64,000 nucleotides of DNA from Azotobacter salinestris (GTDB lineage: Bacteria > Pseudomonadota > Gammaproteobacteria > Pseudomonadales > Pseudomonadaceae), in NCBI RefSeq assembly GCF_009363155.1, contig NZ_CP045302.1, positions 4,356,001 to 4,420,000 on the forward strand. The letters are read 5' to 3'. Below the pieces are notes generated by a model. That model searched no databases. It saw only the letters and a list, made by a program, of their open reading frames with translations, and had not been told where the DNA came from. How positions within the stretch are numbered: position 1 is the stretch's first letter; the number at the start of each line of letters is the position of its first letter. The position numbers and the translations under genes are program-made. Shown in pieces: positions 39,545-47,931 of this stretch.

Positions 39545-40207
39545 ATGGCCACCCTGCTGATGCGCCTGCAGGGGCCGCTGCAGTCCTGGGGGACCACCAG
39601 CCGTTTCGACGAGCGCGATACGCAACTGGAACCGTCCAAGTCCGGTGTGCTCGGCTTGGTCTGCGCCGCCCTCGGGCGTGATCGCGGGGAGCCGCTGGCC
39701 GACCTGGCGGCCCTGCGCATGGGCGTGCGGATCGACCGTGAGGGCTTGCCGATGCGCGACTACCAGACCGCCACGGGCGTGCTGCTCGCCAGCGGCAAGC
39801 CCGACCTGCGCCGTACCGTGGTCAGCCCGCGCTTCTACCTGGCGGATGCGGCGTTCCTGGTCGGCCTGGAGGGTGAGGACGAAGCGCTGCTGGCGCGCAT
39901 CCATGCCGCCCTGCGCGTGCCGTTCTGGCCGCTGGCCTTGGGCCGCAAGAGCTTCGTCTCGGGCCTGCCGGTCTGGCTGGCGGACGGCCTCTCGCCCCTG
40001 CCGCTGGGGCAGGCCCTGGCCGGCTATCCGCGCCTGACGCCGGCCCGGCGGGGCGAAGAGGGACAGCCGCTGCGTTGCCTGCTGGAGGACGAGCGCGAGG
40101 GCGCCATCCGTCTGGACCAGCCGGTCGCGCCTTTCGCCGAGCGGCGCTTCGGCCCGCGCTTCGTGAAATCGGGAGTGCTGCATGCACCTGACCAAACTGA
40201 CGCTTGA
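39545..40207 (+). CDS. cas5: Cas5 (type I-E)
   Basis: 220 residues. The N-terminal MATLLMRLQGPLQSWGTTSRFDERDT with PSKSGVLGLVCAALG is the standard Cas5e start; it binds the 5' handle of the crRNA and contacts Cse1. The ATG at 39545 was chosen as the family start, 2 bases after the cas7 stop. The end overlaps cas6e by 26 bases, a typical coupled arrangement. The sequence appears intact. Confidence 0.94.
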   Translation: MATLLMRLQGPLQSWGTTSRFDERDTQLEPSKSGVLGLVCAALGRDRGEPLADLAALRMGVRIDREGLPMRDYQTATGVLLASGKPDLRRTVVSPRFYLADAAFLVGLEGEDEALLARIHAALRVPFWPLALGRKSFVSGLPVWLADGLSPLPLGQALAGYPRLTPARRGEEGQPLRCLLEDEREGAIRLDQPVAPFAERRFGPRFVKSGVLHAPDQTDA

Positions 40208-40796
40208 CCCGCGCAGCGCCCAGGCCCGTCGCGACCTGAGCGATGCCTATGAAATGCACCGCACCCTGGCGCGCGCCTTCGCCGCGGACGCGCAGAGCCG
40301 GCCCGCGCGCTTTCTCTGGCGCCTGGAGGCGGACGGCAATGCCTGGGCCACCCCGGTGGTGCTGGTGCAGGCCGGCGCCGAGGCCGACTGGTCGGCCTTG
40401 CAGGCGCTGCCCAACTACCTGCAGCGGCCCGTCGAGAACAAGCGGCTGGCGCTCGAGGCGTGGATCGAGAATGGCGTGCGCTACCGCTTCCGCCTGCAGG
40501 CCAACCCGACCGTCAGCCGTCAGGGCAAGCGCTACGGCCTGGTGGGCGAGGCCGAGCAGCTGGCCTGGCTCGGCCGGCAGGGCGAACGCCACGGCTTCGC
40601 CGTCGAGGCGGCCCTGGTGACGGCCAGCGACCTGCTGGTCTCCCGCAAGGGCGCAGGGCGCATCAGCGTGCAGCGGGCCTGCTTCGAGGGCCTGCTCCGG
40701 GTGCAGGACCCGGCGGCCTTCGGTCATGCCCTGGCGACAGGCATCGGCCCGGCCAAGGCCTTCGGCTGCGGCCTGCTCAGCGTGGCGCGCCTCTGA
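40182..40796 (+). CDS. cas6e: Cas6e (Cse3, CasE) crRNA endonuclease
   Basis: 204 residues. The expected catalytic histidine is present at position 26 (YEMHRTLARAF), and the C-terminal glycine-rich loop ATGIGPAKAFGCGLLSV of the RAMP fold is intact. The enzyme cuts the repeat hairpin in the pre-crRNA and stays bound to the 3' handle. In a normal I-E locus cas1 and cas2 follow; here degenerate CRISPR repeats begin 9 bases after the stop, so the adaptation genes have been lost. Confidence 0.94.
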   Translation: MHLTKLTLDPRSAQARRDLSDAYEMHRTLARAFAADAQSRPARFLWRLEADGNAWATPVVLVQAGAEADWSALQALPNYLQRPVENKRLALEAWIENGVRYRFRLQANPTVSRQGKRYGLVGEAEQLAWLGRQGERHGFAVEAALVTASDLLVSRKGAGRISVQRACFEGLLRVQDPAAFGHALATGIGPAKAFGCGLLSVARL

Positions 40797-40804
40797 TGCC
40801 GCCG

Positions 40805-41070
40805 CCGCTCAAAGCGCCTGCGGGGATGAGCTGGACACGCGCTGCGGCGTACCTTCGTCCGGCACATGTTCCCCGCATCCGCGGGAGCGCGTCGCAAAAG
40901 GCATTGGCGGACTTCCCGATGAAAAGCGCCCTCATACCTTTTTCGGTCAATGGAACGATCATGGTGGCGGTATATTCTTCAATCATCCCTGCCCTGCAGG
41001 GATGAACCGGGACAACCTGCGACCATGCGCGTAGCTGACGAGCATTCCCCGCCTTCGCGGGGCTGATCCG
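40805..41070 (+). CRISPR. Vestigial type I-E CRISPR array (degenerate repeats)
   Basis: Four diverged 29-nt copies of the I-E repeat (consensus recalled as GTGTTCCCCGC followed by ACCTGCGGGGATGAACCG). R1 40805-40833 keeps only the 3' half (GCCTGCGGGGATGAGCTG). R2 40866-40894 keeps the 5' half (ATGTTCCCCGCATCCGCGGG). R3 40981-41009 keeps the 3' end (CAGGGATGAACCG). R4 41042-41070 keeps most of it (GCATTCCCCGC, GCGGGG, TGATCCG). R1-R2 and R3-R4 starts are each exactly 61 nt apart, leaving 32-nt spacers. The R2-R3 distance is 115, which is two units less 7 bases, with no recognisable repeat in between. Ordinary arrays have near-identical repeats, so this one is decayed. Confidence 0.75.
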
Positions 41071-41157
41071 CAGGCCCGACACGATCGGGCATGGCCGCTC
41101 AGGCGGTCTGCCCGATTCGCTTTTTTCCTGTCTTCCGATCCTTGCCGATGGCGCCGC

Positions 41158-41868
41158 TCAGCGCGGGCCGATTTCCCGGCGCAGCGCGGCGATGCTGCGC
41201 CGGTGGGCGAGTTCGGCCGCGCTCTGGTCGTAGTGCTGGCTACCCATGCGAGCAAAGGCGTGCTCGCAGCCGGGGTAGCTGTAGAGTTCGATGTTCGCTT
41301 TGCCGCCCAGTCCGGCAAAGATCGCCGCCCGGGCCTCGGCCGGGCAGAACCCATCCTTCTCGGCGATGTGCAGCACCAGGCGGCCGCGGATGTTCGCGGC
41401 CTCGTCCAGCAGGCGTTCGATGCCGACCCCGTAGTAGCCGACCGAGCAGGCGACATCGCTGCGGGCGGCGGTCAGATAGGCGAGCTTGCCGCCCAGACAG
41501 AAGCCGACGAAGCCGGCGCCGGCTGGCGCGTCCACTTCCGGCATCCGGCGTGTCGCGGCCAGGGTGGCGACGATGTCCTCGATGCCCTTGTCGATATCGA
41601 ACCGGCCGAGGAGGGCGAAGGCCTTCTCCCGTTCGGCTCCCGCATAGCCCAGCTCGACGCCAGGCTCGATGCGCCAGAACAGATCGGGCGCGACGGCGAC
41701 GTAGCCTTCCCCGGCATACCGGTCGGCCACGGCGCGGATGTTGGCGTTGATGCCGAAGATCTCCTGCCCGATGACCACGGCTGGGCCACGGCCGCCCGGC
41801 GGCAGGGCGACATAGGCGCTGAAGTGGCCGCTGCCATCGGTGGCTTCGATCTGCAGGGTGGAATCCAT
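41158..41868 (-). CDS. Dienelactone hydrolase family protein
   Basis: 236 residues, the normal length for carboxymethylenebutenolidase-type enzymes. The cysteine nucleophile lies in GFVGFCLGGK near residue 122, the aspartate probably in the segment after HIAEKDGF, and the histidine in YPGCEHAFAR. The glutamate of the QEIFGINANIR motif is also present. These hydrolyse dienelactone or related esters in aromatic breakdown, though many homologues have other substrates. It begins after a GAGGAGAAAACC ribosome site. Confidence 0.92.
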   Translation of the reverse strand: MDSTLQIEATDGSGHFSAYVALPPGGRGPAVVIGQEIFGINANIRAVADRYAGEGYVAVAPDLFWRIEPGVELGYAGAEREKAFALLGRFDIDKGIEDIVATLAATRRMPEVDAPAGAGFVGFCLGGKLAYLTAARSDVACSVGYYGVGIERLLDEAANIRGRLVLHIAEKDGFCPAEARAAIFAGLGGKANIELYSYPGCEHAFARMGSQHYDQSAAELAHRRSIAALRREIGPR

Positions 41869-42194
41869 GGTTTTCTCCTCGTTTCCAGGGGACTGCTCGG
41901 GGGGACTGGCTTCGCGTGAAAGTCGCCGTCCGCAGGAGCCGTTCAGCTCGGATTAACCTGCCAGGCTTAAGCTCGCGACAGGCTCACACGCCTCTAGGGC
42001 GCGTGTTGCAGGGTGGTTTCCGAGTCCGGCATGCGGGCTTTTTCCCGGTTCTGGGAAAAAAGTTCCCAGGCAACCGAATATTTTTTCCAATGCAATCAAG
42101 TTGCAATAAAGCATTGCCAAGATTCCGCCCCATTCCAGCGATACGCCAAACACTCGTGTGTTTTTCAAAGTTCGATGAAAAGGGGAAATCCTTG
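41869..42194. other. A+T-rich regulatory region upstream of the porin gene
   Basis: About 325 bases between the divergent dienelactone hydrolase and porin genes. It contains an inverted repeat around 41989-42009 (ACACGC...GCGTGT) and an A+T-rich tract (AATATTTTTTCC at 42081) unlike the coding DNA around it. It should carry promoters for both directions; no box can be assigned with confidence. Confidence 0.45.
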
Positions 42195-42320
42195 ATGATC
42201 CGCAAGCACTTCGCCGGTGTTGTCGCCAGCGCCCGGGCGCTGGGCATCCCGGCCCAGGCTGCCGCAGGTACCGTCGTGTCCGTCAGCGTTGTCGAGTTCA
42301 ACTTCGGAGAGAGCGTCTGA
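42195..42320 (+). CDS. Small ORF (41 residues) coupled to the OprD-type gene
   Basis: An AGGGGAAATCCTTG ribosome site precedes an ATG. The peptide looks like the start of an exported protein (MIRKHFAGVVASARALGIPA, QAAAGTVVSV) and stops after VEFNFGESV. Its TGA overlaps an ATG of the porin frame (TGATG, 42318-42322). It may be the truncated beginning of a secreted protein, or a leader peptide. I recognise no family. Confidence 0.35.
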   Translation: MIRKHFAGVVASARALGIPAQAAAGTVVSVSVVEFNFGESV

Positions 42321-42343
42321 TGAGCCGGCAGGAGAAGCGAGCA

Positions 42344-43672
42344 ATGAGCAGGAAGTCGACGCTGACCCTGGCCGTGGTGGCCGGTACCTTGGGATTGCCG
42401 ATGACGGTGCAGGAAGCGGCGGCTGCGTTCATCGAGGACAGCAAGGCCAACCTGACCTTCAAGAACTTCTATATCAACCAGGACACCCGCAACCAGGATC
42501 GCCCCCGCTCGGAGGAATGGGGCCAGGGCTTCCTGTTCGAATTCAAGTCCGGCTTCACCGAGGGCCCGGTCGGTTTCGGCCTGGACCTGATCGCCCAGCA
42601 CGCCATCCGCCTGGACGGCGGCGGTCGTGCCGGCAAGGACGACATCGACCGTACTCCGGGCTCGGTGTTCCCGCTGGAAAGCAACGGCAAGGGCAAGACC
42701 GACTTCGGCCGGGTCAATGCGACCGGCAAGATGCGCATCTCCGAAACCGTGGCCGAGCTGGGCGTCCTGCGTCCCAAGCTGCCGGTGGTGGTCACCAACG
42801 ATGGCCGTCTGCTGCCGCAGCTCTACCATGGCGCGCAGATCACCTCCAAGGAGTTCAAGGACCTGACCCTGGTCGCCGGTAAGCTCGAGCACTCGACCGA
42901 GCGTAACTCCAGCGACAGCTACGGCCTGTCCATCGCCGGTGCCAATAGCGGCAGCAGTGCCCAATTCAGCAACAAGTTCTACTATGGCGGCGCCGACTAC
43001 AAGGTCACCAAGGACCTGATGCTGCAGTACTACTTCGGCAACTTGGAAGACTTCTACGAGCAGCATTTCGTCGGCCTGGTGCACAACTGGGCGCTGCCGG
43101 TCGGTGTGCTGAAGACCGATCTGCGCTACTGGAACAGCGACTCTGCCGGCGCTAACTCGCGCGCCTCCGGCCGTGCCGAGGGCTACCGGAGCGCCGGCTA
43201 CTGGAGTGCCGGCGATCCCGAGCGTGGCGAGGTCGACAACAACACCTGGAGCGCCCTGTTCACCTATACCGTGGGTGGCCATGAATTGAAGGCGGGTTAC
43301 CAGAAGCTCACCGGCAACAGCGACTTCCCGGTCCTCAACCAGGGCGGTCATTCCGTTCCGCTGATCACCGACGCCACGGTGGAGAAGTTCACCCGGGCCG
43401 GCGAGCAGACCTGGCTGGCCGGTTATGCCTACGACTTCGCCAAGGTCGGCATTCCGGGGTTGAAGACCAGTATCGCCTATTTCAGCGGCGACGATATCGA
43501 TGCCAACGGCAGCGATCTGGAAGAGTGGGAGCGGGATTTCCGCGTGGACTACGTCCTGCAGGACGGCGCTCTCAAGGGCCTCGGTCTCACTTGGCGCAAC
43601 TCGATGGTGCGCGGCATTCGCGAGCGCGACGACAACCGTCTGTACGTGACCTACACGCTTCCCCTGCTGTAA
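42344..43672 (+). CDS. OprD-family outer-membrane porin
   Basis: 442 residues. A signal peptide (SRKSTLTLAVVAGTLGLPMT, ending EAAAAF) is followed by the conserved OprD beginning: FIEDSKANLTFKNFY, then DGGGRAGKDDIDRTPGS and SETVAELGVLRPKLPV. It ends in a terminal strand LYVTYTLPLL. OprD-type porins form 18-strand channels for small substrates such as amino acids or aromatic acids; the specific substrate cannot be assigned. The ATG at 42344 has GGAG upstream and starts the signal peptide; a coupled ATG at 42320 is an alternative. A strong terminator follows. Confidence 0.95.
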   Translation: MSRKSTLTLAVVAGTLGLPMTVQEAAAAFIEDSKANLTFKNFYINQDTRNQDRPRSEEWGQGFLFEFKSGFTEGPVGFGLDLIAQHAIRLDGGGRAGKDDIDRTPGSVFPLESNGKGKTDFGRVNATGKMRISETVAELGVLRPKLPVVVTNDGRLLPQLYHGAQITSKEFKDLTLVAGKLEHSTERNSSDSYGLSIAGANSGSSAQFSNKFYYGGADYKVTKDLMLQYYFGNLEDFYEQHFVGLVHNWALPVGVLKTDLRYWNSDSAGANSRASGRAEGYRSAGYWSAGDPERGEVDNNTWSALFTYTVGGHELKAGYQKLTGNSDFPVLNQGGHSVPLITDATVEKFTRAGEQTWLAGYAYDFAKVGIPGLKTSIAYFSGDDIDANGSDLEEWERDFRVDYVLQDGALKGLGLTWRNSMVRGIRERDDNRLYVTYTLPLL

Positions 43673-43735
43673 GCCCGGGTCCGGGACGGGCCTTTCCGTC
43701 CCCTTGGCTTTCGCGTATTTCATCCGGTGTAATTG

Positions 43736-43760
43736 GCCCCGCTTCGGCGGGGCTTTTTTT
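43736..43760 (+). terminator. Rho-independent terminator after the porin gene
   Basis: Stem GCCCCGC / GCGGGGC with a TTCG tetraloop followed by seven T residues: a textbook intrinsic terminator 63 bases after the stop. Confidence 0.92.
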
Positions 43761-43788
43761 CGTCCGGTCGAAGGGGCAGACTGCGGAC

Positions 43789-44913
43789 ATGCCGATCATC
43801 ACGCTCTCCCGACTGTCCGACCTTCCCGCCAGCGACTGGGACGCCCTGTTGCCGGATGGCCAGCCCTTTCTGCGGCATGCCTTTCTCGCCAGCCTGGAAG
43901 ACAGCGGCAGCGTCGGTGGGCGCAGTGGCTGGCAGCCGGCGCACCGGCTGCTCCGCGATGCCGCCGGCCGGCTGCTGGCGGCGCTGCCGGCGTACGTGAA
44001 GACGCATTCCTACGGCGAATACGTGTTCGACTGGGCCTGGGCGGATGCCTGCCGGCGGGCCGGCATCCGCTACTACCCCAAGCTGCTCTGCGCGGTGCCC
44101 TTCACCCCGGTCGGCGGCGCGCGCCTGCTCGGCGAGACGCAGGCGGCCGGCGCACTGCTCGATGCCCTGACCGGCGAGCTGCACGAGCAGGGATTCTCCA
44201 GCCTGCACGTGAACTTCACCGATCCGCCGGCCGATGCGCTGCTGGCCGGCCGGGAGGGCTGGCTGCAGCGGCTGGGTTGCCAGTTCCACTGGTTCAACCG
44301 CGGCTACCGGGACTTTCAGGACTTTCTCGATGCGCTGGCCTCGCGCAAGCGCAAGCAGTTGCGCAAGGAGCGCGAGCAGGTGGCGGGGCAGGGCATCGCG
44401 TTCGACTGGCGCGAGGGGCACCAGCTCGATGAGGCCGACTGGGACTTCGTGCATGCCTGCTATGCCAACACCTACCGGGTGCGCGGCCAGGCGCCCTATC
44501 TGACGCGCAGTTTCTTCAGCCAGCTGGCCGAACGCATGCCCGAGGCGATCCGTGTGGTGCTGGCCCGCCGCAATGGCCGTCCGCTGGCGATGGCCTTCAG
44601 CCTGGTCGGCGGCGACAGCCTGTACGGCCGCTACTGGGGCTGTCTCGCCGAGTTCGACCGGCTGCACTTCGAGACCTGTTTCTATCAGGGCATCGAGCAC
44701 GCCCTGGCCCACGGGCTCCGGCGCTTCGACGCCGGCGCCCAGGGCGAGCACAAGCTGATCCGCGGTTTCGAGCCGGTGATCACCCGCTCCTGGCATTACC
44801 TGCTGCATCCGGGGCTGCGCCAGGCGGTGGCGGATTTTCTGCGGCAGGAGGAGGCCGGAGTGCTGGCCTACGCGGACGAGGCGCGGGAGCAACTGCCCTA
44901 CCGGCAGGGGTAG
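43789..44913 (+). CDS. GNAT/FemAB-like acyltransferase family protein (DUF482)
   Basis: 374 residues. The double-GNAT fold of the DUF482/peptidogalycan biosynthesis group is suggested by PFLRHAFLASLEDSGSVG near the start, SRKRKQLRKEREQV in the middle, and YGRYWGC...LHFETCFYQGIEHA with GAQGEHKLIRGFEP at the end. It probably transfers an acyl or aminoacyl group in the cytoplasm; the acceptor is unknown. It starts 29 bases after the porin terminator, so it must have its own promoter or rely on read-through. Confidence 0.85.
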   Translation: MPIITLSRLSDLPASDWDALLPDGQPFLRHAFLASLEDSGSVGGRSGWQPAHRLLRDAAGRLLAALPAYVKTHSYGEYVFDWAWADACRRAGIRYYPKLLCAVPFTPVGGARLLGETQAAGALLDALTGELHEQGFSSLHVNFTDPPADALLAGREGWLQRLGCQFHWFNRGYRDFQDFLDALASRKRKQLRKEREQVAGQGIAFDWREGHQLDEADWDFVHACYANTYRVRGQAPYLTRSFFSQLAERMPEAIRVVLARRNGRPLAMAFSLVGGDSLYGRYWGCLAEFDRLHFETCFYQGIEHALAHGLRRFDAGAQGEHKLIRGFEPVITRSWHYLLHPGLRQAVADFLRQEEAGVLAYADEAREQLPYRQG

Positions 44914-44956
44914 GGCAGGGCGGTCTGCCCCGCCCGTTTCAGAGGGTTATGAGGGA

Positions 44957-45511
44957 TCAGAGCTTCTTCGCCGACTTGATCAGCACCGGCTCGCGCGGCA
45001 CGTTCTGCTGCATGCCCCGCGAGCCGGTCGGCACCTGGGCGATCTGGTCGACCACCTCCATGCCGCGCACCACCTTGCCGAACACCGCATAGCCGAAGTC
45101 GCGCGCGCCGTGGTCGAGGAAGGCGTTGTCCTTGTGGTTGATGAAGAACTGGCTGTTCGCCGAGTTCACCGCCTGGGTGCGCGCCATGGCCAGGGTGCCG
45201 CGCACGTTGTGCAGGCCGTTGTCGGCCTCGTTCTTGATCGGCGGCTGGGTGGGTTTCTGCTTCATGTCGGCGTCGAAGCCGCCGCCCTGGATCATGAAGC
45301 CGGGGATGACCCGGTGGAAGATGGTGCCGTTGTAGAACCCCGAATCCACATAGGAGAGGAAGTTCTTCACGCTGATCGGCGCCTTTTCGGCTTCCAGTTC
45401 GATTTCGATTTCGCCGAGGCTGGTGTCCAGCAGGACGCGGGGCTTTTCCGCGGCCAGCAGGTTGACGGCGAACAGCAGGGTACCGGCGGCAAGGGCGAGT
45501 TTCTTCAGCAT
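44957..45511 (-). CDS. ppiA: Peptidyl-prolyl cis-trans isomerase, cyclophilin type, periplasmic
   Basis: 184 residues with a signal peptide ([18 protein letters not shown]) and a cyclophilin domain: [28 protein letters not shown] carries the catalytic arginine, followed by SANSQFFIN and [10 protein letters not shown]. It speeds proline isomerisation during folding of periplasmic proteins. The ATG at 45511 was chosen because the signal peptide begins there and an AAGGAAAGCTCGAC site precedes it; the frame extends upstream without homology. Confidence 0.93.
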   Translation of the reverse strand: MLKKLALAAGTLLFAVNLLAAEKPRVLLDTSLGEIEIELEAEKAPISVKNFLSYVDSGFYNGTIFHRVIPGFMIQGGGFDADMKQKPTQPPIKNEADNGLHNVRGTLAMARTQAVNSANSQFFINHKDNAFLDHGARDFGYAVFGKVVRGMEVVDQIAQVPTGSRGMQQNVPREPVLIKSAKKL

Positions 45512-45593
45512 GTCGAGCTTTCCTTGTAGTTCTGCAGGGAGCTTGCTAGACCGGTGCGCAGACGGAGCGTTCCCGGTTGTCCGGATGATAGCC

Positions 45594-46520
45594 TCAGCCA
45601 CTGGCTAGAGGAGCGGCGAAGGGGGCATTCAGCGGAGCGCTGTCGAAAGTCTTGATCAGCTCCACAAGAATCTGCGTGGCCGGGCCGAGGGGCTTGTCTT
45701 TGTCGGCGTAGAGCAGGAAGCGAGGCCGGTGGGTCGCGCCTTCCGCCAGCGGCAGGGGCTTGAGCAGGCCTTCGGCGAGTTCGCGGCGGATCAGGTGGCA
45801 GGGCAGCCAGGCGAAGCCAAGGCCGCTGCCGACGAAGGTCGCCGCGGTGGCCAGGCTGCCCACCGTCCAGCGCTGTTCAGCGCCGAGCCAGCCGATGTCG
45901 CGCGGCTGCTGGCGGCCGGTGTCGCGGATCACCACCTGCATCTGGCTTTCCAGGTCGGTCGCGCTCAGGGTGCGCTGCAGGCGATGCAGCGGGTGGTCGG
46001 GATGGGCGACGGCGACGAATTCCACCTCGCTCAGCGCGCTGCCCAGGTAACCGGGAATGCTCAGGCTGGAGATCGCCAGGTCGGCTCCGCCTTCCAGCAG
46101 CACCTCCTCGACCCCGGAGAGCACTTCCTCGCGCAGGCGCACGCGGCAGCCGCGGCTCTGCGGCATGAAGGCGGTCAGGGCGCGGACCAGGCGCAGGGTC
46201 GGGTAGGCGGCATCCACCACCAGGCGGACCTCGGCCTCCCAGCCCTGTTCCATGTGGTGGGCGAGGTCTTCAAGCTGGCTGGCCTGCTTGACCAGCTGCC
46301 GTGAGCGGCGCAGCAGCACGGTGCCGGCCTCGGTCAGCACCGCCTTGCGTCCCTCGATGCGCAACAGCGGCACGCCGAGTTGCTCCTGCATGCGCGCGAC
46401 CGTGTAGCTGACGGAGGACTGCGAGCGGTGCAACACCTCGGCAGCCTGGGCGAAACCGCCGTGGTCGACCACTGCCTGCAGGGTGCGCCATTGATCCAGG
46501 GTGACGCGGGGGGCTTTCAT
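45594..46520 (-). CDS. LysR-type transcriptional regulator
   Basis: 308 residues. The N-terminal winged helix-turn-helix reads LVTLDQW-type start, [33 protein letters not shown], then the LysR substrate-binding domain. It is divergently transcribed from the azoreductase gene with a 194-base spacer, the classic layout for a LysR activator controlling its neighbour. The inducer is unknown. The start at 46520 is the family N-terminus; an upstream in-frame ATG (46574) is less likely. Confidence 0.93.
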   Translation of the reverse strand: MKAPRVTLDQWRTLQAVVDHGGFAQAAEVLHRSQSSVSYTVARMQEQLGVPLLRIEGRKAVLTEAGTVLLRRSRQLVKQASQLEDLAHHMEQGWEAEVRLVVDAAYPTLRLVRALTAFMPQSRGCRVRLREEVLSGVEEVLLEGGADLAISSLSIPGYLGSALSEVEFVAVAHPDHPLHRLQRTLSATDLESQMQVVIRDTGRQQPRDIGWLGAEQRWTVGSLATAATFVGSGLGFAWLPCHLIRRELAEGLLKPLPLAEGATHRPRFLLYADKDKPLGPATQILVELIKTFDSAPLNAPFAAPLASG

Positions 46521-46714
46521 GAAGGCGTTCCTCTGCCGGTTGCCGGCACTGTCGTCCTTGCCTATCGCCAGCAAGCTGGCTTCTACGGGGAGGCTTTGAG
46601 GGTCAGATTATCAATCGATTTTAGCGATAATTCAGGGCAGATTTTTGCGCTTTTTTATCGGGTTGTTCCTTTCTAACCTGTCCACATCGAGTCGCACAAC
46701 CCAAGGAGAAGCCC

Positions 46715-47314
46715 ATGTCCCGTGTTCTGGTCATCGAAAGCAGTGCCCGCAAGGAAGGTTCCGTTTCCCGTCAGCTCACCGCCGAATTCCTGGATAACTG
46801 GAGGGCGGCGCACCCGGACGACGAGATCGTCGTGCGCGATCTGGCGAACGAGCCGGTGCCGCATCTGGACATCGACCTCTTGGGCGGCTGGACCAAGCCC
46901 GCCGGGCAGCAGAGCGAGGCGGAGCAGGCGGCGCTGGCGCGCTCCGAGCGACTGACCGCGGAACTGCTCGGCGCCGATGTGCTGGTGCTGGCCACGCCCA
47001 TGTACAACTTCGCCATTCCCAGCACCCTGAAGGCCTGGCTCGACCACGTGCTGCGCGCCGGGGTGACCTTCAAGTACACCGAGAACGGCCCGCAGGGCCT
47101 GCTGACCGGCAAGCGCGCCTTCGTGCTGACCGCCCGCGGCGGCATCTATTCGGGCAGCCCCCTGGATCACCAGGAGCCCTACCTGCGCCAGGCACTGGGC
47201 TTCATCGGCATCCATGACGTCAGCTTCATCCATGCCGAAGGGCTGAACATGGGCGGCGATTTTCTGCAGAAGGGGCTGGCCCGGGCCAAGGAGAAGCTGG
47301 CCCAGGTGGCCTGA
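46715..47314 (+). CDS. azoR: FMN-dependent NADH-azoreductase
   Basis: 199 residues with a flavodoxin-like fold. The FMN phosphate-binding segment is IESSARKEGSVSRQLT, and the second site is ATPMYNFAIPSTLKAWLDHVLRAG, followed by TARGGIYS. It reduces azo compounds and quinones with two electrons and is thought to protect against thiol or quinone stress. An AAGGAGAAGCCC site precedes the ATG. It is likely controlled by the divergent LysR gene. Confidence 0.94.
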   Translation: MSRVLVIESSARKEGSVSRQLTAEFLDNWRAAHPDDEIVVRDLANEPVPHLDIDLLGGWTKPAGQQSEAEQAALARSERLTAELLGADVLVLATPMYNFAIPSTLKAWLDHVLRAGVTFKYTENGPQGLLTGKRAFVLTARGGIYSGSPLDHQEPYLRQALGFIGIHDVSFIHAEGLNMGGDFLQKGLARAKEKLAQVA

Positions 47315-47340
47315 GTTTCCTCAGGCCGGAAGGTAGTGGT

Positions 47341-47754
47341 TCAGTGCAGCACGTCGTGGAGAACTTCGTAGATCAGCCCGGTGGCGAGGGTCACCAGTAC
47401 CACATCGGTGCCCGCCAGGCGCCATTCGTAACCTTCGTAGCGGGGCAACTGGCTGGTCAGACGGCTGTCGAAGTTCCTGGCGATGCCGGGCGGCAGCGGC
47501 TTGCCGCGGGCCAGTTGCTTGCGGATGCCCGGGGGCAGCGGCTGGGCATCGCCGATCAGGCGGCGGTTCTCGCCAAGCACGATGCGTACTCGGCCGATGT
47601 CGATGGTGGGGGCCTGCACCCTGACCGACAGGTCGCCGTCACCGTGATGATGATTGCCTTGGTGATGTCCCTTGTCCGCGGGAGGGGCGCTGTGGGCGAT
47701 TGCGGCGAAAGTCAGGGCGGTGGCGACCGCCAGCAGGCGGGAAGTCTTGCGCAT
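47341..47754 (-). CDS. RcnB/CigR-like periplasmic protein
   Basis: 137 residues: a signal peptide (RKTSRLLAVATALTFAAIAHSA), a His-rich metal-binding-like segment (GHHQGNHHHGDGD), a region with repeated PLPPGIRKQLARGKPLPPGIARNF, and a C-terminal GYEWRLAGTDVVLVTLATGLIYEVL segment typical of the RcnB/anti-virulence regulator CigR family. It probably acts in the periplasm; metal binding is suggested only by the histidines. It lies 26 bases after azoR, converging on it. Confidence 0.82.
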   Translation of the reverse strand: MRKTSRLLAVATALTFAAIAHSAPPADKGHHQGNHHHGDGDLSVRVQAPTIDIGRVRIVLGENRRLIGDAQPLPPGIRKQLARGKPLPPGIARNFDSRLTSQLPRYEGYEWRLAGTDVVLVTLATGLIYEVLHDVLH

Positions 47755-47931
47755 GTCGTGTTGCTCTCGTGGGCGCCAAGGGGCGCAGTGCCAGCCATTG
47801 CAGCCAGGGCGCCGCTGCGTCGTCAAGCGAGCCGTCCGAAGCTGCGCAACATTTCGCACTCCGGACGGGTGTTCCGCCGCGAGTCACGCTAGGCTATGCA
47901 GCCGTTTCATCCGTCCGATCGAGGTAGCCCC

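Noticed and set aside
40777..41082. Minus-strand open frame across the CRISPR repeat remnants
   Set aside because: It overlaps the cas6e end and the repeats; its composition follows the repeat pattern and shows no family.
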